Source: Flavobacterium crassostreae
GTDB taxonomy: Bacteria > Bacteroidota > Bacteroidia > Flavobacteriales > Flavobacteriaceae
Direction: 5' to 3'
Assembly: GCF_001831475.1 (NCBI RefSeq)
Contig: NZ_CP017688.1
Location: 1,984,001-2,048,000 of the forward strand
Length of the DNA stretch: 64,000 nucleotides
A program made the translations under genes and the position numbers. Each line of letters starts with the position of its first letter. Within the stretch, counting starts at the first letter, position 1. The notes under the pieces are model-generated. The model searched no databases. It was not told the DNA's origin and worked only from the letters and a program-made list of their open reading frames with translations. Positions 7,776 to 15,568 of this stretch are shown piece by piece.

Positions 7776-9833
7776 ATGAAATTAAAATTACTATTATTTT
7801 TTATAACTTTTAGCATTTTAAAAGTTAGTGCTCAGGGATTGCCATGTAGGACATCGGAGCAGAATGCCATTGTGTATCGCAACAATCCGAGTGCGCTACA
7901 AGAAAAGAAAGATTTTGATGTTTTTAGCAAAAAATTTGCTCTAGAACAAAAAACAGCAACTTCTAAAACAGCAGCGGCAACGTATACTATCCCGGTTGTT
8001 TTTCATGTTTATGGAGTAACACAAAGTGGTTCGACGGTAACGTACCAAAAAATTGTGAATCACTTAGAGCAGCTAAACAATGATTTTAATGGTCGAAGTG
8101 CAGATTACCAAACTGTAGAACCTTTTTTTCAGGCTCGTAGAGCTACATTAAGTATTGATTTTAAATTAGCTAAAATTGATCCAAATGGTGGTTGTACTGA
8201 TGGTGTGGTTTTTCATCCAGCCAAAAACGGATATGGTAACGGAGGCGGATACGATGCACAGATTGCTGCAGATGCTTGGGATAACAAAAAATACATGAAC
8301 ATTTACATTCAAAATGACTTGTATAATGATGGGTCTTTATATAACTCAGGAGTTGCTTGGTACCCAAACTCAGCAATGACAGCTAGTAATACAGCTCGTG
8401 TAGTTTTTAATGGAGCTTATTTGTATGATAACTCATATAGTACTGAATTTGCTGCAACCTTAACGCATGAGTTTGGTCATTTTTTAAATCTGATCCATAC
8501 CTTTGAAGGTGGTTGTACTGGTACCGATGAAGTTGCAGATACACCAGCAGAAGATGGAAACCATACTCTTGGTTGTACTCCAGGTACTAACTGTAGTGGT
8601 GCAAAAGTTAATTTTGAAAACTACATGGGATACAATGGAGCACAAGGATGTTACAAAATGTATACACAAGGACAAGTTACACGTATGCTTGCAGCCTTAC
8701 AGCATCCAGCACGTATTACATTATGGCAACCTCAAAATTTAATTAATACAGGGGTAAGCACAACAGGAACCGGTAGTTCTTTAGTGGCATCTACAATTTC
8801 TTTTAAAGAATCTTCTGTTAATGATGGTTCTTTTGATACCTCTTCAATTATTACTTTAGGAGGCACAAAGAAATTTGCCTTAACTTCTGGAAATATGGTT
8901 GCAGGGACACACTATACTCATAATTTTCCAGCAGGAATTACTCCTATAGTAACAGTTAATTCGAATAGTCAAATTACACTTACTTTATCTGGTAAAGCAA
9001 CTAACCATGCGGCGACTAATAATGCAGCTGGTGGCATTACCTTTTTGTCAGCAGCTTTTGTTGGTGGTACTACTGGTTTGTCTTGTAATTCAGTATTTTA
9101 TGATTTTAAATTTGCGAGTCCTTACGGTATTTTTTATGTAAATATGGCCGATGTGGTGATTAACGCAACTACTAGTTGGGAATATTTTACCATTGATAAA
9201 GGAGACGATCCAGCTTTTGGAGGTTGGAGATTTGCAGCTAATGCTTTAAAGATAGAAACCTATTCTAAACAATTAGTTTGTGAATCAGGAACTAGAAATA
9301 TTTCGTTAATTGCGCCAAATGTAATTGTTGGAGCTACAAGTAATTTTACTTCCCCTGCTGCTTATCCAGGTCAATTGGATTTAAGAAAATCAGGATATAC
9401 GGTTTGGGATGGAAAAACGGGATATGTAGGTTTTAATTATTTACTTGACGGAGAAACTTGTTACGGATGGTTTAAAGTTAGTGTGGATGCAAATGGAGAT
9501 GGATATAAAATTTTAGAATATGCTTACAATACCAAACCGAATGCTCCTGTAAAAACAGGAAGTTTAGATGTTGTTTTAGCTACAACCGAGTACGAACTGG
9601 AACCAAAGTCATTCACGATGTATCCAAACCCAGCTTCGGATGTGGTAGAATTTAGTTTTAATAAATTAAATCTAGACAAAATAACCTTAACTATCTATAC
9701 TATCAATGGAGTAGTAGTAGATGTGGTTAAAAAACCAACTAGTTATTCTGTGGCTCACCTTGCCAAAGGAATGTATATTGTTGTTGCGACTGATGGCAAC
9801 TTTACAGAGACCAAAAAACTAGTAGTCAAATAG
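7776..9833 (+). CDS. Secreted M43-family zinc metalloprotease with T9SS sorting domain
   Basis: 685 residues. Signal peptide MKLKLLLFFITFSILKVSAQ, a propeptide, and a pappalysin/M43 catalytic domain (about 65-315). The zinc motif is H231-E-x-x-H235-x5-H241 (HEFGHFLNLIH), followed by the Met-turn NYMGYNG. The middle region is a beta-rich module of unclear type (about 330-590). The C-terminal 75 residues are a type A T9SS sorting domain, starting FTMYPNPASDVVEF and ending GMYIVVATDGNFTETKKLVVK. The enzyme is therefore exported across the outer membrane and probably attached to the surface or released, to degrade extracellular protein. Monocistronic, with its own terminator. Confidence 0.94.
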   Translation: MKLKLLLFFITFSILKVSAQGLPCRTSEQNAIVYRNNPSALQEKKDFDVFSKKFALEQKTATSKTAAATYTIPVVFHVYGVTQSGSTVTYQKIVNHLEQLNNDFNGRSADYQTVEPFFQARRATLSIDFKLAKIDPNGGCTDGVVFHPAKNGYGNGGGYDAQIAADAWDNKKYMNIYIQNDLYNDGSLYNSGVAWYPNSAMTASNTARVVFNGAYLYDNSYSTEFAATLTHEFGHFLNLIHTFEGGCTGTDEVADTPAEDGNHTLGCTPGTNCSGAKVNFENYMGYNGAQGCYKMYTQGQVTRMLAALQHPARITLWQPQNLINTGVSTTGTGSSLVASTISFKESSVNDGSFDTSSIITLGGTKKFALTSGNMVAGTHYTHNFPAGITPIVTVNSNSQITLTLSGKATNHAATNNAAGGITFLSAAFVGGTTGLSCNSVFYDFKFASPYGIFYVNMADVVINATTSWEYFTIDKGDDPAFGGWRFAANALKIETYSKQLVCESGTRNISLIAPNVIVGATSNFTSPAAYPGQLDLRKSGYTVWDGKTGYVGFNYLLDGETCYGWFKVSVDANGDGYKILEYAYNTKPNAPVKTGSLDVVLATTEYELEPKSFTMYPNPASDVVEFSFNKLNLDKITLTIYTINGVVVDVVKKPTSYSVAHLAKGMYIVVATDGNFTETKKLVVK

Positions 9834-9876
9834 ATCTTTTGGATTAATCAACTGCTGTTGGTTACGACTATTTTTA

Positions 9877-9912
9877 AAAGCACCTGCAATTATTTTGCAG
9901 GTGTTTTTTTTA
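9877..9912 (+). terminator. Terminator of the M43 protease gene
   Basis: CACCTGCAA (9881-9889) pairs with TTGCAGGTG (9895-9903), 5-nt loop, followed by eight T. Confidence 0.85.
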
Positions 9913-10052
9913 TTTTAGACCCTTTGTGTTTTTCTAAAAATTGTATTTAGAAATAAATTTAAATCCATAGATCTATCCTGTATCCAATCCCAATAATTAG
10001 TTTATTTTTAATACTACAAAAAATTTTGGTAGGTGTTCTTTTAGAAATTTTG

Positions 10053-10072
10053 CGCCAATAGGCGCTTTTTTA
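10053..10072 (+). terminator. Short GC hairpin with T tail upstream of kdsB
   Basis: GCGCC-AATA-GGCGC followed by TTTTTT. It lies about 60 nt before kdsB, after the stronger M43 terminator, so it is either a back-up terminator or a chance hairpin. The kdsB -7 box (TATATTCG-like, near 10100) comes after it. Confidence 0.35.
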
Positions 10073-10130
10073 ATGTGGTATTTTCTAAAAAATACACTTA
10101 TATTCGCTGCATATAATAATGTATCCTTAG

Positions 10131-10856
10131 ATGAAAATAATAGCCGTTATTCCTGCCCGTTACGCCTCCACTAGATTTCCTGCCAAATTAGTACAAGATT
10201 TAAACGGCAAACCCGTTATTCTACGCACCTACGAGGCAGCAGTAGCTACCAATTTATTTGATGCTGTTTTTGTGGTTACCGATTCCGAAATTATATACAA
10301 TCTAATAGTTTCTAACAACGGCAAAGCCATACGGAGCATCCGAGAGCATGAATCCGGAAGCGATCGCATAGCTGAGGCAGTGGCAGATATGGATGTGGAT
10401 TTGGTCGTAAATGTACAAGGAGACGAGCCATTTATACAAACCGAAGCCCTGGCAAAAGTGATTGAAGTATTTAAGGAAGACATGGACCAAAAAATAGATT
10501 TGGCCTCTTTAATGCACGAAATAACGGACCAACAAGACATTGCCAACCCCAATAATGTTAAAGTAGTAACGGACCAAAACGGATTTGCGTTGTATTTTTC
10601 AAGATCCATAATTCCTTATCCAAGGGCAGAAAACGTGGGCGTGCGTTACATGCAGCACGTAGGGGTATATGCTTTTAGAAAACAAGCATTGTTGGATTTT
10701 TATACCTTACCGATGCAATCTTTAGAAGCTTCAGAAAAACTAGAACAATTGCGTTATTTAGAATTTGGTAAACGCATCAAAATGGTGACCACCACCCAAA
10801 AAAGTATCGGCATTGATACTCTTGAAGATTTAGAAAAAGCAAGAAAAATGCTATAA
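10131..10856 (+). CDS. kdsB: 3-deoxy-manno-octulosonate cytidylyltransferase (CMP-KDO synthetase)
   Basis: 241 residues. Activates KDO with CTP to CMP-KDO for attachment to lipid A, in the cytosol. The N-terminal nucleotide-binding motif [13 protein letters not shown] (about 7-19), the E-S-G-S-D-R-I block and the metal-binding VNVQGDEPF are all present, as is [13 protein letters not shown] near the C-terminus. Length is typical. Together with the LpxL-like acyltransferase and the O-antigen ligase in this window it reflects lipopolysaccharide synthesis. Its stop codon abuts that of the convergent ion channel gene with no spacer. Confidence 0.97.
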   Translation: MKIIAVIPARYASTRFPAKLVQDLNGKPVILRTYEAAVATNLFDAVFVVTDSEIIYNLIVSNNGKAIRSIREHESGSDRIAEAVADMDVDLVVNVQGDEPFIQTEALAKVIEVFKEDMDQKIDLASLMHEITDQQDIANPNNVKVVTDQNGFALYFSRSIIPYPRAENVGVRYMQHVGVYAFRKQALLDFYTLPMQSLEASEKLEQLRYLEFGKRIKMVTTTQKSIGIDTLEDLEKARKML

Positions 10857-11567
10857 TTATTCGGTACCTTCCGAGCCAAAATAACCTTTAGATTTTATTT
10901 TTGTAGAAAAAAAGTTTAGAAATAACACCACATACATAAGTACTAATAATGCTTGCATACTGACTAAAAACTTGCCCAAAAATGCCACCGGATAATACTC
11001 GCCAAAACCAATAGTGGAGGCCGTAACGGTGCTAAAATAAATAGGATCAAACCAATGCGTAAATGGTTTGTTTAAATAATTATTACAAGAATACAGTACC
11101 GCAAAGGCCAAAACCATTTCTAAATAATTAAAAAACAAGAGTAACATGGATCTTTTGTACGATCGAGGCCTCGAAAATAAATCCGAAGCAAAGATCAAAG
11201 TAGGGATGTATAAAACGGTTTCTAACATGACATATACCATAAAATACAAAATAAAAATAGTGCTCTGCCATTGGTTTACCAATACTAATAACGGAAGCAT
11301 AACCTTAAGTAATACATAAAGATCTACCGTAAGATCCACGTATTCTGGGCCTTTTTTGGAAGCCAAATATTTGATATAAATACCCGGAAAAAACAACTGA
11401 GAAGAAGACAAAAACAAGCGCACAATTTTTTCGATTCCGTTATCATCTTGGTGGTCATTATTCCAGATGGCTTGGATGTTTTGTATTCTTTTTTCGATAG
11501 GATTAAGAGGTTGTTTGTCAATTGCAGCAACATTGCCTAAAAGTAATTTTCGAATTGTTTTTTTCAT
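10857..11567 (-). CDS. Two-pore-helix potassium channel-like protein
   Basis: 236 residues with four or so hydrophobic segments. The last pair surrounds a pore loop whose filter reads STVTASTIGFGEYYPV, close to the T-V/I-G-Y/F-G of potassium channels (Ion_trans_2 family). The N-terminal 50 residues are charged and cytosolic. There is no RCK/TrkA-N domain, so gating is not indicated. It lies 48 nt downstream of the spermidine-synthase-like gene in the same direction, probably one transcript. An operon partner does not by itself explain its role. Confidence 0.8.
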   Translation of the reverse strand: MKKTIRKLLLGNVAAIDKQPLNPIEKRIQNIQAIWNNDHQDDNGIEKIVRLFLSSSQLFFPGIYIKYLASKKGPEYVDLTVDLYVLLKVMLPLLVLVNQWQSTIFILYFMVYVMLETVLYIPTLIFASDLFSRPRSYKRSMLLLFFNYLEMVLAFAVLYSCNNYLNKPFTHWFDPIYFSTVTASTIGFGEYYPVAFLGKFLVSMQALLVLMYVVLFLNFFSTKIKSKGYFGSEGTE

Positions 11568-11615
11568 AAAAAGCTATTTAGAACCGATACCAAACAGGTT
11601 TAAAACCCCCAAAAA

Positions 11616-12281
11616 TTAATCTTGTTTTTCAATTACAATTAATTCGTTGTGGGCTTCCATTCTCGGAAGGGTTCTTATTTTATAATTGGTTAGATTATGG
11701 TCTTGGACGTATTTTTTGTTTCTGATGGTATCTTCGGGAGTGAGCAACATGGTATTGAACAAAATGGTACCATTAGGTTTTAAAAGAAAACAAACTCGAT
11801 TGACAAAAAAACTTTGAAATAAAAAATTGGGCATTTTGGTGTCCTGAAAAACATCTATTATAATTAGATCATAGGTGTTTTTGGTTTTTAAAACAAATGC
11901 AAATGCATCTTCAATAATAATTTCAAGTTGCGGGATTTGGTCTAACTTAAAATAATCTGTAGCTACTTGATTTATAACTGGGTCAATTTCTACGCCAGTG
12001 ATTTTTCCTTTAAATTGAAAATCTTCGAGCAAGGTTTTAATCACACTACCACCAGCAACTCCAAGCACCAAAACAGAGCGCATTGTTGCAATCTTGGAGG
12101 CGCCAATATTCTGGAGGCCGTATTTTAGAACCTGTTGCAAATTGCCATAAGAATAGTTTGTATTTTCGGTATTCAAAACCAATTTACCTTTTTCTAAACT
12201 CACCTCAATGGTTTTACTTAAAGAGGATTTTAAGTGTACTAATTTTATAGGAGCAAAATAGCTTCGTATTTTTTTTAACAT
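11616..12281 (-). CDS. Spermidine-synthase-like methyltransferase-fold protein
   Basis: 221 residues with a Rossmann fold of the spermidine synthase/SAM-methyltransferase type: VLVLGVAGGSVIKTLLED (motif I), GVEIDPVI (acidic end of strand 2), IIEDAFAFV and YDLIIIDVFQDTKMPNF (motif like the gate-keeping Asp of SpeE). The N-terminal beta domain of true spermidine synthases is short or missing, so polyamine transfer should not be assumed; many such proteins are of unknown function. The promoter has TATTTTTG at 12298-12305 on the minus strand with a TTG 23 nt further up. Probably co-transcribed with the ion channel gene. Confidence 0.75.
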   Translation of the reverse strand: MLKKIRSYFAPIKLVHLKSSLSKTIEVSLEKGKLVLNTENTNYSYGNLQQVLKYGLQNIGASKIATMRSVLVLGVAGGSVIKTLLEDFQFKGKITGVEIDPVINQVATDYFKLDQIPQLEIIIEDAFAFVLKTKNTYDLIIIDVFQDTKMPNFLFQSFFVNRVCFLLKPNGTILFNTMLLTPEDTIRNKKYVQDHNLTNYKIRTLPRMEAHNELIVIEKQD

Positions 12282-12297
12282 CCATGGTGCTTTGGCT

Positions 12298-12331
12298 CAA
12301 AAATAAGATTTAAATTATATATTTTGCACAA
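12298..12331 (-). promoter_or_regulatory. Promoter of the spermidine-synthase-like/ion channel operon
   Basis: On the minus strand TTG (12329-12331), 23 nt, TATTTTTG (12298-12305), 16 nt before the ATG. Confidence 0.4.
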
Positions 12332-12344
12332 AATTTAAAAATTA

Positions 12345-12899
12345 ATGAAGCGGATAATTTACAAATGGATCTTTTGTAGGATCATGGGCTGGAAAATAAA
12401 AGGACATATTAATCCAGAAATTAAAAAATGCGTCCTGATGGTGATGCCACATACCAGTGCACATGATTTTTATTTAGGAATTTTTACCAGAGGCATAACG
12501 GGATTAGAGATGAATTGGGTCGGAAAAAAAGAATTATTTCGTTTTCCGTTTGGAGCCTATTTTAGATACATGGGAGGAGAGCCCTTGGACCGAAGTGGTA
12601 ATTTGAATAAAGTAGATGCCATTGCGGCTATTTTTGAACAAAAAAAAATCTTTCGACTGGCAGTTGCTCCAGAGGGCACCCGCGAAAAAGTAACCCAAAT
12701 TAAAACTGGCTTTTATTATATAGCCCTAAAGGCAAACGTACCGATACTACCAGTAGCTTTTGATTTTGGAAAAAAAACAGTGCATTTAGGAAAACCGATG
12801 TATCCAACCGGAAATTTACCAACTGATTGTAAAGAACTCCTAAACCACTATAAAGGAGTCTTAGGAAAAATTCCTGAAAAAGGCTATCAGGTTGTTTAA
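12345..12899 (+). CDS. PlsC-type 1-acylglycerol-3-phosphate acyltransferase-like protein
   Basis: 184 residues. The acyltransferase motif HX4D is H36-TSAH-D41, and the second conserved block is APEGTR (about 107-112), both typical of PlsC. A family-typical motif FRYMGGEPLDRSG follows the first. It lacks a clear transmembrane anchor at the N-terminus and is shorter than E. coli PlsC (245). It probably acylates lysophosphatidic acid or a related glycerolipid at the inner membrane; acyl donor and acceptor are not shown by the sequence. Divergent from the methyltransferase-fold gene across a 63-nt spacer. Confidence 0.85.
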   Translation: MKRIIYKWIFCRIMGWKIKGHINPEIKKCVLMVMPHTSAHDFYLGIFTRGITGLEMNWVGKKELFRFPFGAYFRYMGGEPLDRSGNLNKVDAIAAIFEQKKIFRLAVAPEGTREKVTQIKTGFYYIALKANVPILPVAFDFGKKTVHLGKPMYPTGNLPTDCKELLNHYKGVLGKIPEKGYQVV

Positions 12900-13003
12900 T
12901 TTTTTTATTTTAAAAGAAAGCGACCTTTGGTGTTTTTTTTTGGAAAACAACGAAGGTTCGTTTAGAGAGATCTTATTAAGGTCAAAATCAATACGACTTT
13001 TTT

Positions 13004-13447
13004 TTATTTAGGAACATAACTCATAAAAGTTCCATCTTGATAAAAAACTACAATTTTATCAATGCCTGCTTGGGTGTAGGTTTTGGGTAGCATTGCTTCT
13101 GGTTTCTTTTCAGGAATATCGGTAGGAGTTTCTGTCTGCGGCTCTATGCCATCAAACAAACTCGGACCTACCAAATTTTCTGTTTGGGGTAGAGCAGGTT
13201 GGTCTGAAACGGTAGAGGCACTTTCCGGAAAACTTCCCTTTCCATTTAAAATCCAATACAAATCTACCTCCGGATACACGTCCAAAATCTTGAGTACAAA
13301 ATCCAAACTTGGTTTGTTTCTTCCCGAGAGTAAGTGGGAGAGACTCGAACGCTGCACTCCAATTTTATCTGCAAAAGTAGATGCGTTCAGACCGTAATAC
13401 TCTAGTATAATTTCCAATCGTTTTATAAAATCTTCAGTGTTTAACAT
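13004..13447 (-). CDS. XRE-family helix-turn-helix regulator
   Basis: 147 residues from ATG 13447. The open frame extends 20 codons further up, but that part would overlap the operator region and does not look like HTH protein. HTH domain about residues 4-65: RLEIILEYYGLNASTFADKIGVQRSSLSHLLSGRN, a clear Cro/C1 type fold with recognition helix RSSLSHLLSG. The rest is a Pro/Thr-rich linker and a short conserved tail TYTQAGIDKIVVFYQDGTFMSY. It faces a divergently placed M14 peptidase gene, and the 310-nt spacer carries repeated TTTAC-N4-GTAAA palindromes, one on its own -7 box. Autoregulation and control of the peptidase gene are inferred. Confidence 0.88.
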   Translation of the reverse strand: MLNTEDFIKRLEIILEYYGLNASTFADKIGVQRSSLSHLLSGRNKPSLDFVLKILDVYPEVDLYWILNGKGSFPESASTVSDQPALPQTENLVGPSLFDGIEPQTETPTDIPEKKPEAMLPKTYTQAGIDKIVVFYQDGTFMSYVPK

Positions 13448-13522
13448 TGTAAACTGTGTTTGAAATGAGTCATTTACAAATGTAATAAAAAGAAACCAAC
13501 TATACAATTTTACAAAAGTAAA
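13440..13522 (-). promoter_or_regulatory. XRE-side operator cluster and -7 box
   Basis: Three copies of the palindrome TTTAC-N4-GTAAA: 13440-13453 (one mismatch, covering the start codon), 13473-13486 (last base differs) and 13509-13522 (perfect arms). The last contains TACTTTTG on the minus strand (13513-13520), a -7 box for the regulator, with a TTG 16 nt further up. A repressor bound here would block its own promoter (inference). Confidence 0.6.
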
Positions 13523-13558
13523 CTACTAAAATGAAGCAAAAAAAACAAAACCAACACT

Positions 13559-13576
13559 TTATGTAATATCACATAA
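13559..13576. promoter_or_regulatory. Inverted repeat TTATGT-N6-ACATAA
   Basis: Six-base arms separated by AATATC, midway between the two operator clusters. Possible further protein-binding site. A weak TTTAC-N4-GTAAA-like site also lies at 13618-13631. Confidence 0.3.
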
Positions 13577-13672
13577 CTAACTGAATAACAACGATATAAA
13601 ATACGTTCCATTAAGCTATAACAAATGTAATTTAAAAGCCTTTAAACGGGTTTGCTTTAGTGAATTTAGATG

Positions 13673-13743
13673 TTTACAATTCTAAAAATAGAGCGCTATT
13701 TGTAATTTACAATTGTAAAAATAAAGTTGTTTACTTTTGTAAA
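13673..13743 (+). promoter_or_regulatory. Peptidase-side operator cluster and -7 box
   Basis: Palindromes TTTAC-N4-GTAAA at 13673-13686 (one mismatch), 13706-13719 (perfect 14-bp palindrome TTTACAATTGTAAA) and 13730-13743 (perfect arms). The last contains TACTTTTG (13732-13739), a -7 box 18 nt before the M14 ATG; a TTG lies 16 nt upstream inside the middle palindrome. An unrelated inverted repeat AAATAG-N4-CTATTT is at 13686-13701. Confidence 0.6.
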
Positions 13744-13757
13744 TTAAATAATAACCC

Positions 13758-14912
13758 ATGAATTTAGAACACGTCCATACGCAATACAAAGAGCAAGACC
13801 TCTTTGGAAGATACCTAACATTAGAAACCATACTGCCTTTATTAAAGAAACATTCTGCTCCTAACCATCTTTCGGAAATAGGAAAATCCGTCCAAGACAG
13901 AGTGATTTATCAGTACCAAATAGGCCACGGAAAAACCAAAATATTTCTTTGGTCTCAAATGCATGGTAACGAAAGTACCACCACCAAAGCCTTGTTGGAC
14001 TTTATAAACCTATTGCATTCAGACCATCCTATGGCCAAAGAATTTTTAGACAACTTTACCTTTTGTGCCATTCCGATCCTTAATCCAGATGGTGCTGCCT
14101 TGTATACACGTGCTAATGCCAATGGGGTGGATCTAAATAGAGACTCACAAGATCTTAGCCAACCAGAGAGTAAGTTGCTTAGAGCGGTTTTTGAAGCATT
14201 CCAACCAGATTATTGCTTTAACCTACACGATCAACGCACTATTTTTGGGGTTGCAGACTCAGGTAAGCCAGCCACCATGTCTTTTTTGGCTCCAGCCTTT
14301 AATGCCGCCCGAGAGATAAACGCTTCTAGATTAAAGGCGACAGAGGTTATTGTAGGGATTCAAGATGTATTGCAGCACTACTTGCCGAATCAAATAGGGC
14401 GTTTTGATGACGCCTTTAATATCCAGTGTATAGGAGATATGTTTCAAAGTCTAGGAGTTCCTACGGTATTGTTTGAAGCAGGCCATTATGCCGAGGATTA
14501 TAGCCGAGAAAAGACCAGGAAATTTGTGTTTATTTCTTTGTGCGCCGCTTTTAGCAGCCTTAGCAACAACGATATAGTTAGCAATATAATTGATAAATAT
14601 TTAAATATTCCTCAGAATAAAGTTGTTTTTTATGATTTTATATACAAAAATGTCAAAATAGATTATGACGGTATAGAAAAAATAACGAATTTTGCGGCAC
14701 AATACAAAGAAGAGCTAGTAGATGGCAAATTGTGTTTTAATGCCTACATTGCAAAAATAGAGGATCTAGAGGGGTATTTTGCCCACCAACAATACGATGC
14801 TCAAGGTGCTAAATACAGCGATGCATGGGCTAATTTTCCGGAATTAGACCAAATTGCTACTTTTTCTTTAGGTAATAGTGTACATATTGTTAACGGATTG
14901 ATAAAAAAATAA
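13758..14912 (+). CDS. M14 family zinc carboxypeptidase
   Basis: 384 residues. The zinc ligands H69 and E72 (QMHGNEST) and H157 (CFNLHDQR) are in place, with substrate-binding NANGVDLNRD (R128) and a C-terminal E in VLFEAGHY as the general base. No signal peptide is evident, so it is probably cytosolic, which is unusual for digestive carboxypeptidases and suggests a role in peptide or amino-acyl turnover. A C-terminal region of about 120 residues after the catalytic domain has no recognised fold. Upstream is the operator cluster shared with the XRE regulator. Followed 76 nt later by an Lrp/AsnC gene. Confidence 0.9.
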   Translation: MNLEHVHTQYKEQDLFGRYLTLETILPLLKKHSAPNHLSEIGKSVQDRVIYQYQIGHGKTKIFLWSQMHGNESTTTKALLDFINLLHSDHPMAKEFLDNFTFCAIPILNPDGAALYTRANANGVDLNRDSQDLSQPESKLLRAVFEAFQPDYCFNLHDQRTIFGVADSGKPATMSFLAPAFNAAREINASRLKATEVIVGIQDVLQHYLPNQIGRFDDAFNIQCIGDMFQSLGVPTVLFEAGHYAEDYSREKTRKFVFISLCAAFSSLSNNDIVSNIIDKYLNIPQNKVVFYDFIYKNVKIDYDGIEKITNFAAQYKEELVDGKLCFNAYIAKIEDLEGYFAHQQYDAQGAKYSDAWANFPELDQIATFSLGNSVHIVNGLIKK

Positions 14913-14988
14913 TATTTCGTTCAATTTTCCTATTTTTATGTATATTTTTACACTTTGTTTTAGCAAATAATAATATTAATTAAAGAAT

Positions 14989-15468
14989 ATGAGTAAGTTC
15001 CGTTTAGATGAAGTGGATCATCAAATTTTAGATATGTTGATTGATAATACCCGAGTTCCTTTTACAGATATAGCAAAAAAACTGCTAATATCTGCAGGAA
15101 CAGTGCATGTTAGGGTAAAAAAAATGGAAGATGCAGGCATTATCATGGGGTCCTCATTGGCGCTGGATTATGACAAATTAGGATATTCGTTTATAGCTTA
15201 CGTAGGGGTTTTCCTTAATAATACGTCACAGACTAAATTTGTTTTAGAAAGAATAAACGAAATTCCGTTTGTAACCGTGGCCTCTGTAACCACAGGTAAG
15301 TTTAATGTGTTTTGCAAAATTAGAGCAAAAGACACCAAACATGCCAAAGACGTTATTTTTATGATTGATGATATTGAAGGTGTTTACAGAACCGAAACGA
15401 TGATCTCCTTAGAAGAAAGTATCAATGATAAAAAGCGTTTAATGCATACTATTTTTAAAAACATGTAA
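14989..15468 (+). CDS. Lrp/AsnC family transcriptional regulator
   Basis: 159 residues: N-terminal winged-type HTH (about 5-60; LDEVDHQILDMLIDNTRVPF, DIAKKLLISAGTVHVRVKKM) and C-terminal RAM/AsnC effector domain (about 70-150; SFIAYVGVFLN, VTTGKFNVFCKIRAKD, IEGVYRTETMISLEES). Family members bind amino acids as octamers and regulate amino-acid metabolism. Neighbouring candidates for regulation are the M14 peptidase upstream and PEP carboxylase downstream. Ends with a terminator. Confidence 0.94.
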   Translation: MSKFRLDEVDHQILDMLIDNTRVPFTDIAKKLLISAGTVHVRVKKMEDAGIIMGSSLALDYDKLGYSFIAYVGVFLNNTSQTKFVLERINEIPFVTVASVTTGKFNVFCKIRAKDTKHAKDVIFMIDDIEGVYRTETMISLEESINDKKRLMHTIFKNM

Positions 15469-15498
15469 TACGTACTTGAATGCTATAGCTATAATATA

Positions 15499-15528
15499 AC
15501 CTCAAGTGTATGCTTGAGGTTTTTTTTT
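15499..15528 (+). terminator. Terminator after the Lrp/AsnC gene
   Basis: ACCTCAAG (15499-15506), loop TGTATG, CTTGAGGT (15513-15520), then eight T. Confidence 0.85.
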
Positions 15529-15568
15529 GGGATAAAAGGATGGTTTTAATCTATAAAATGTAAAAAAT

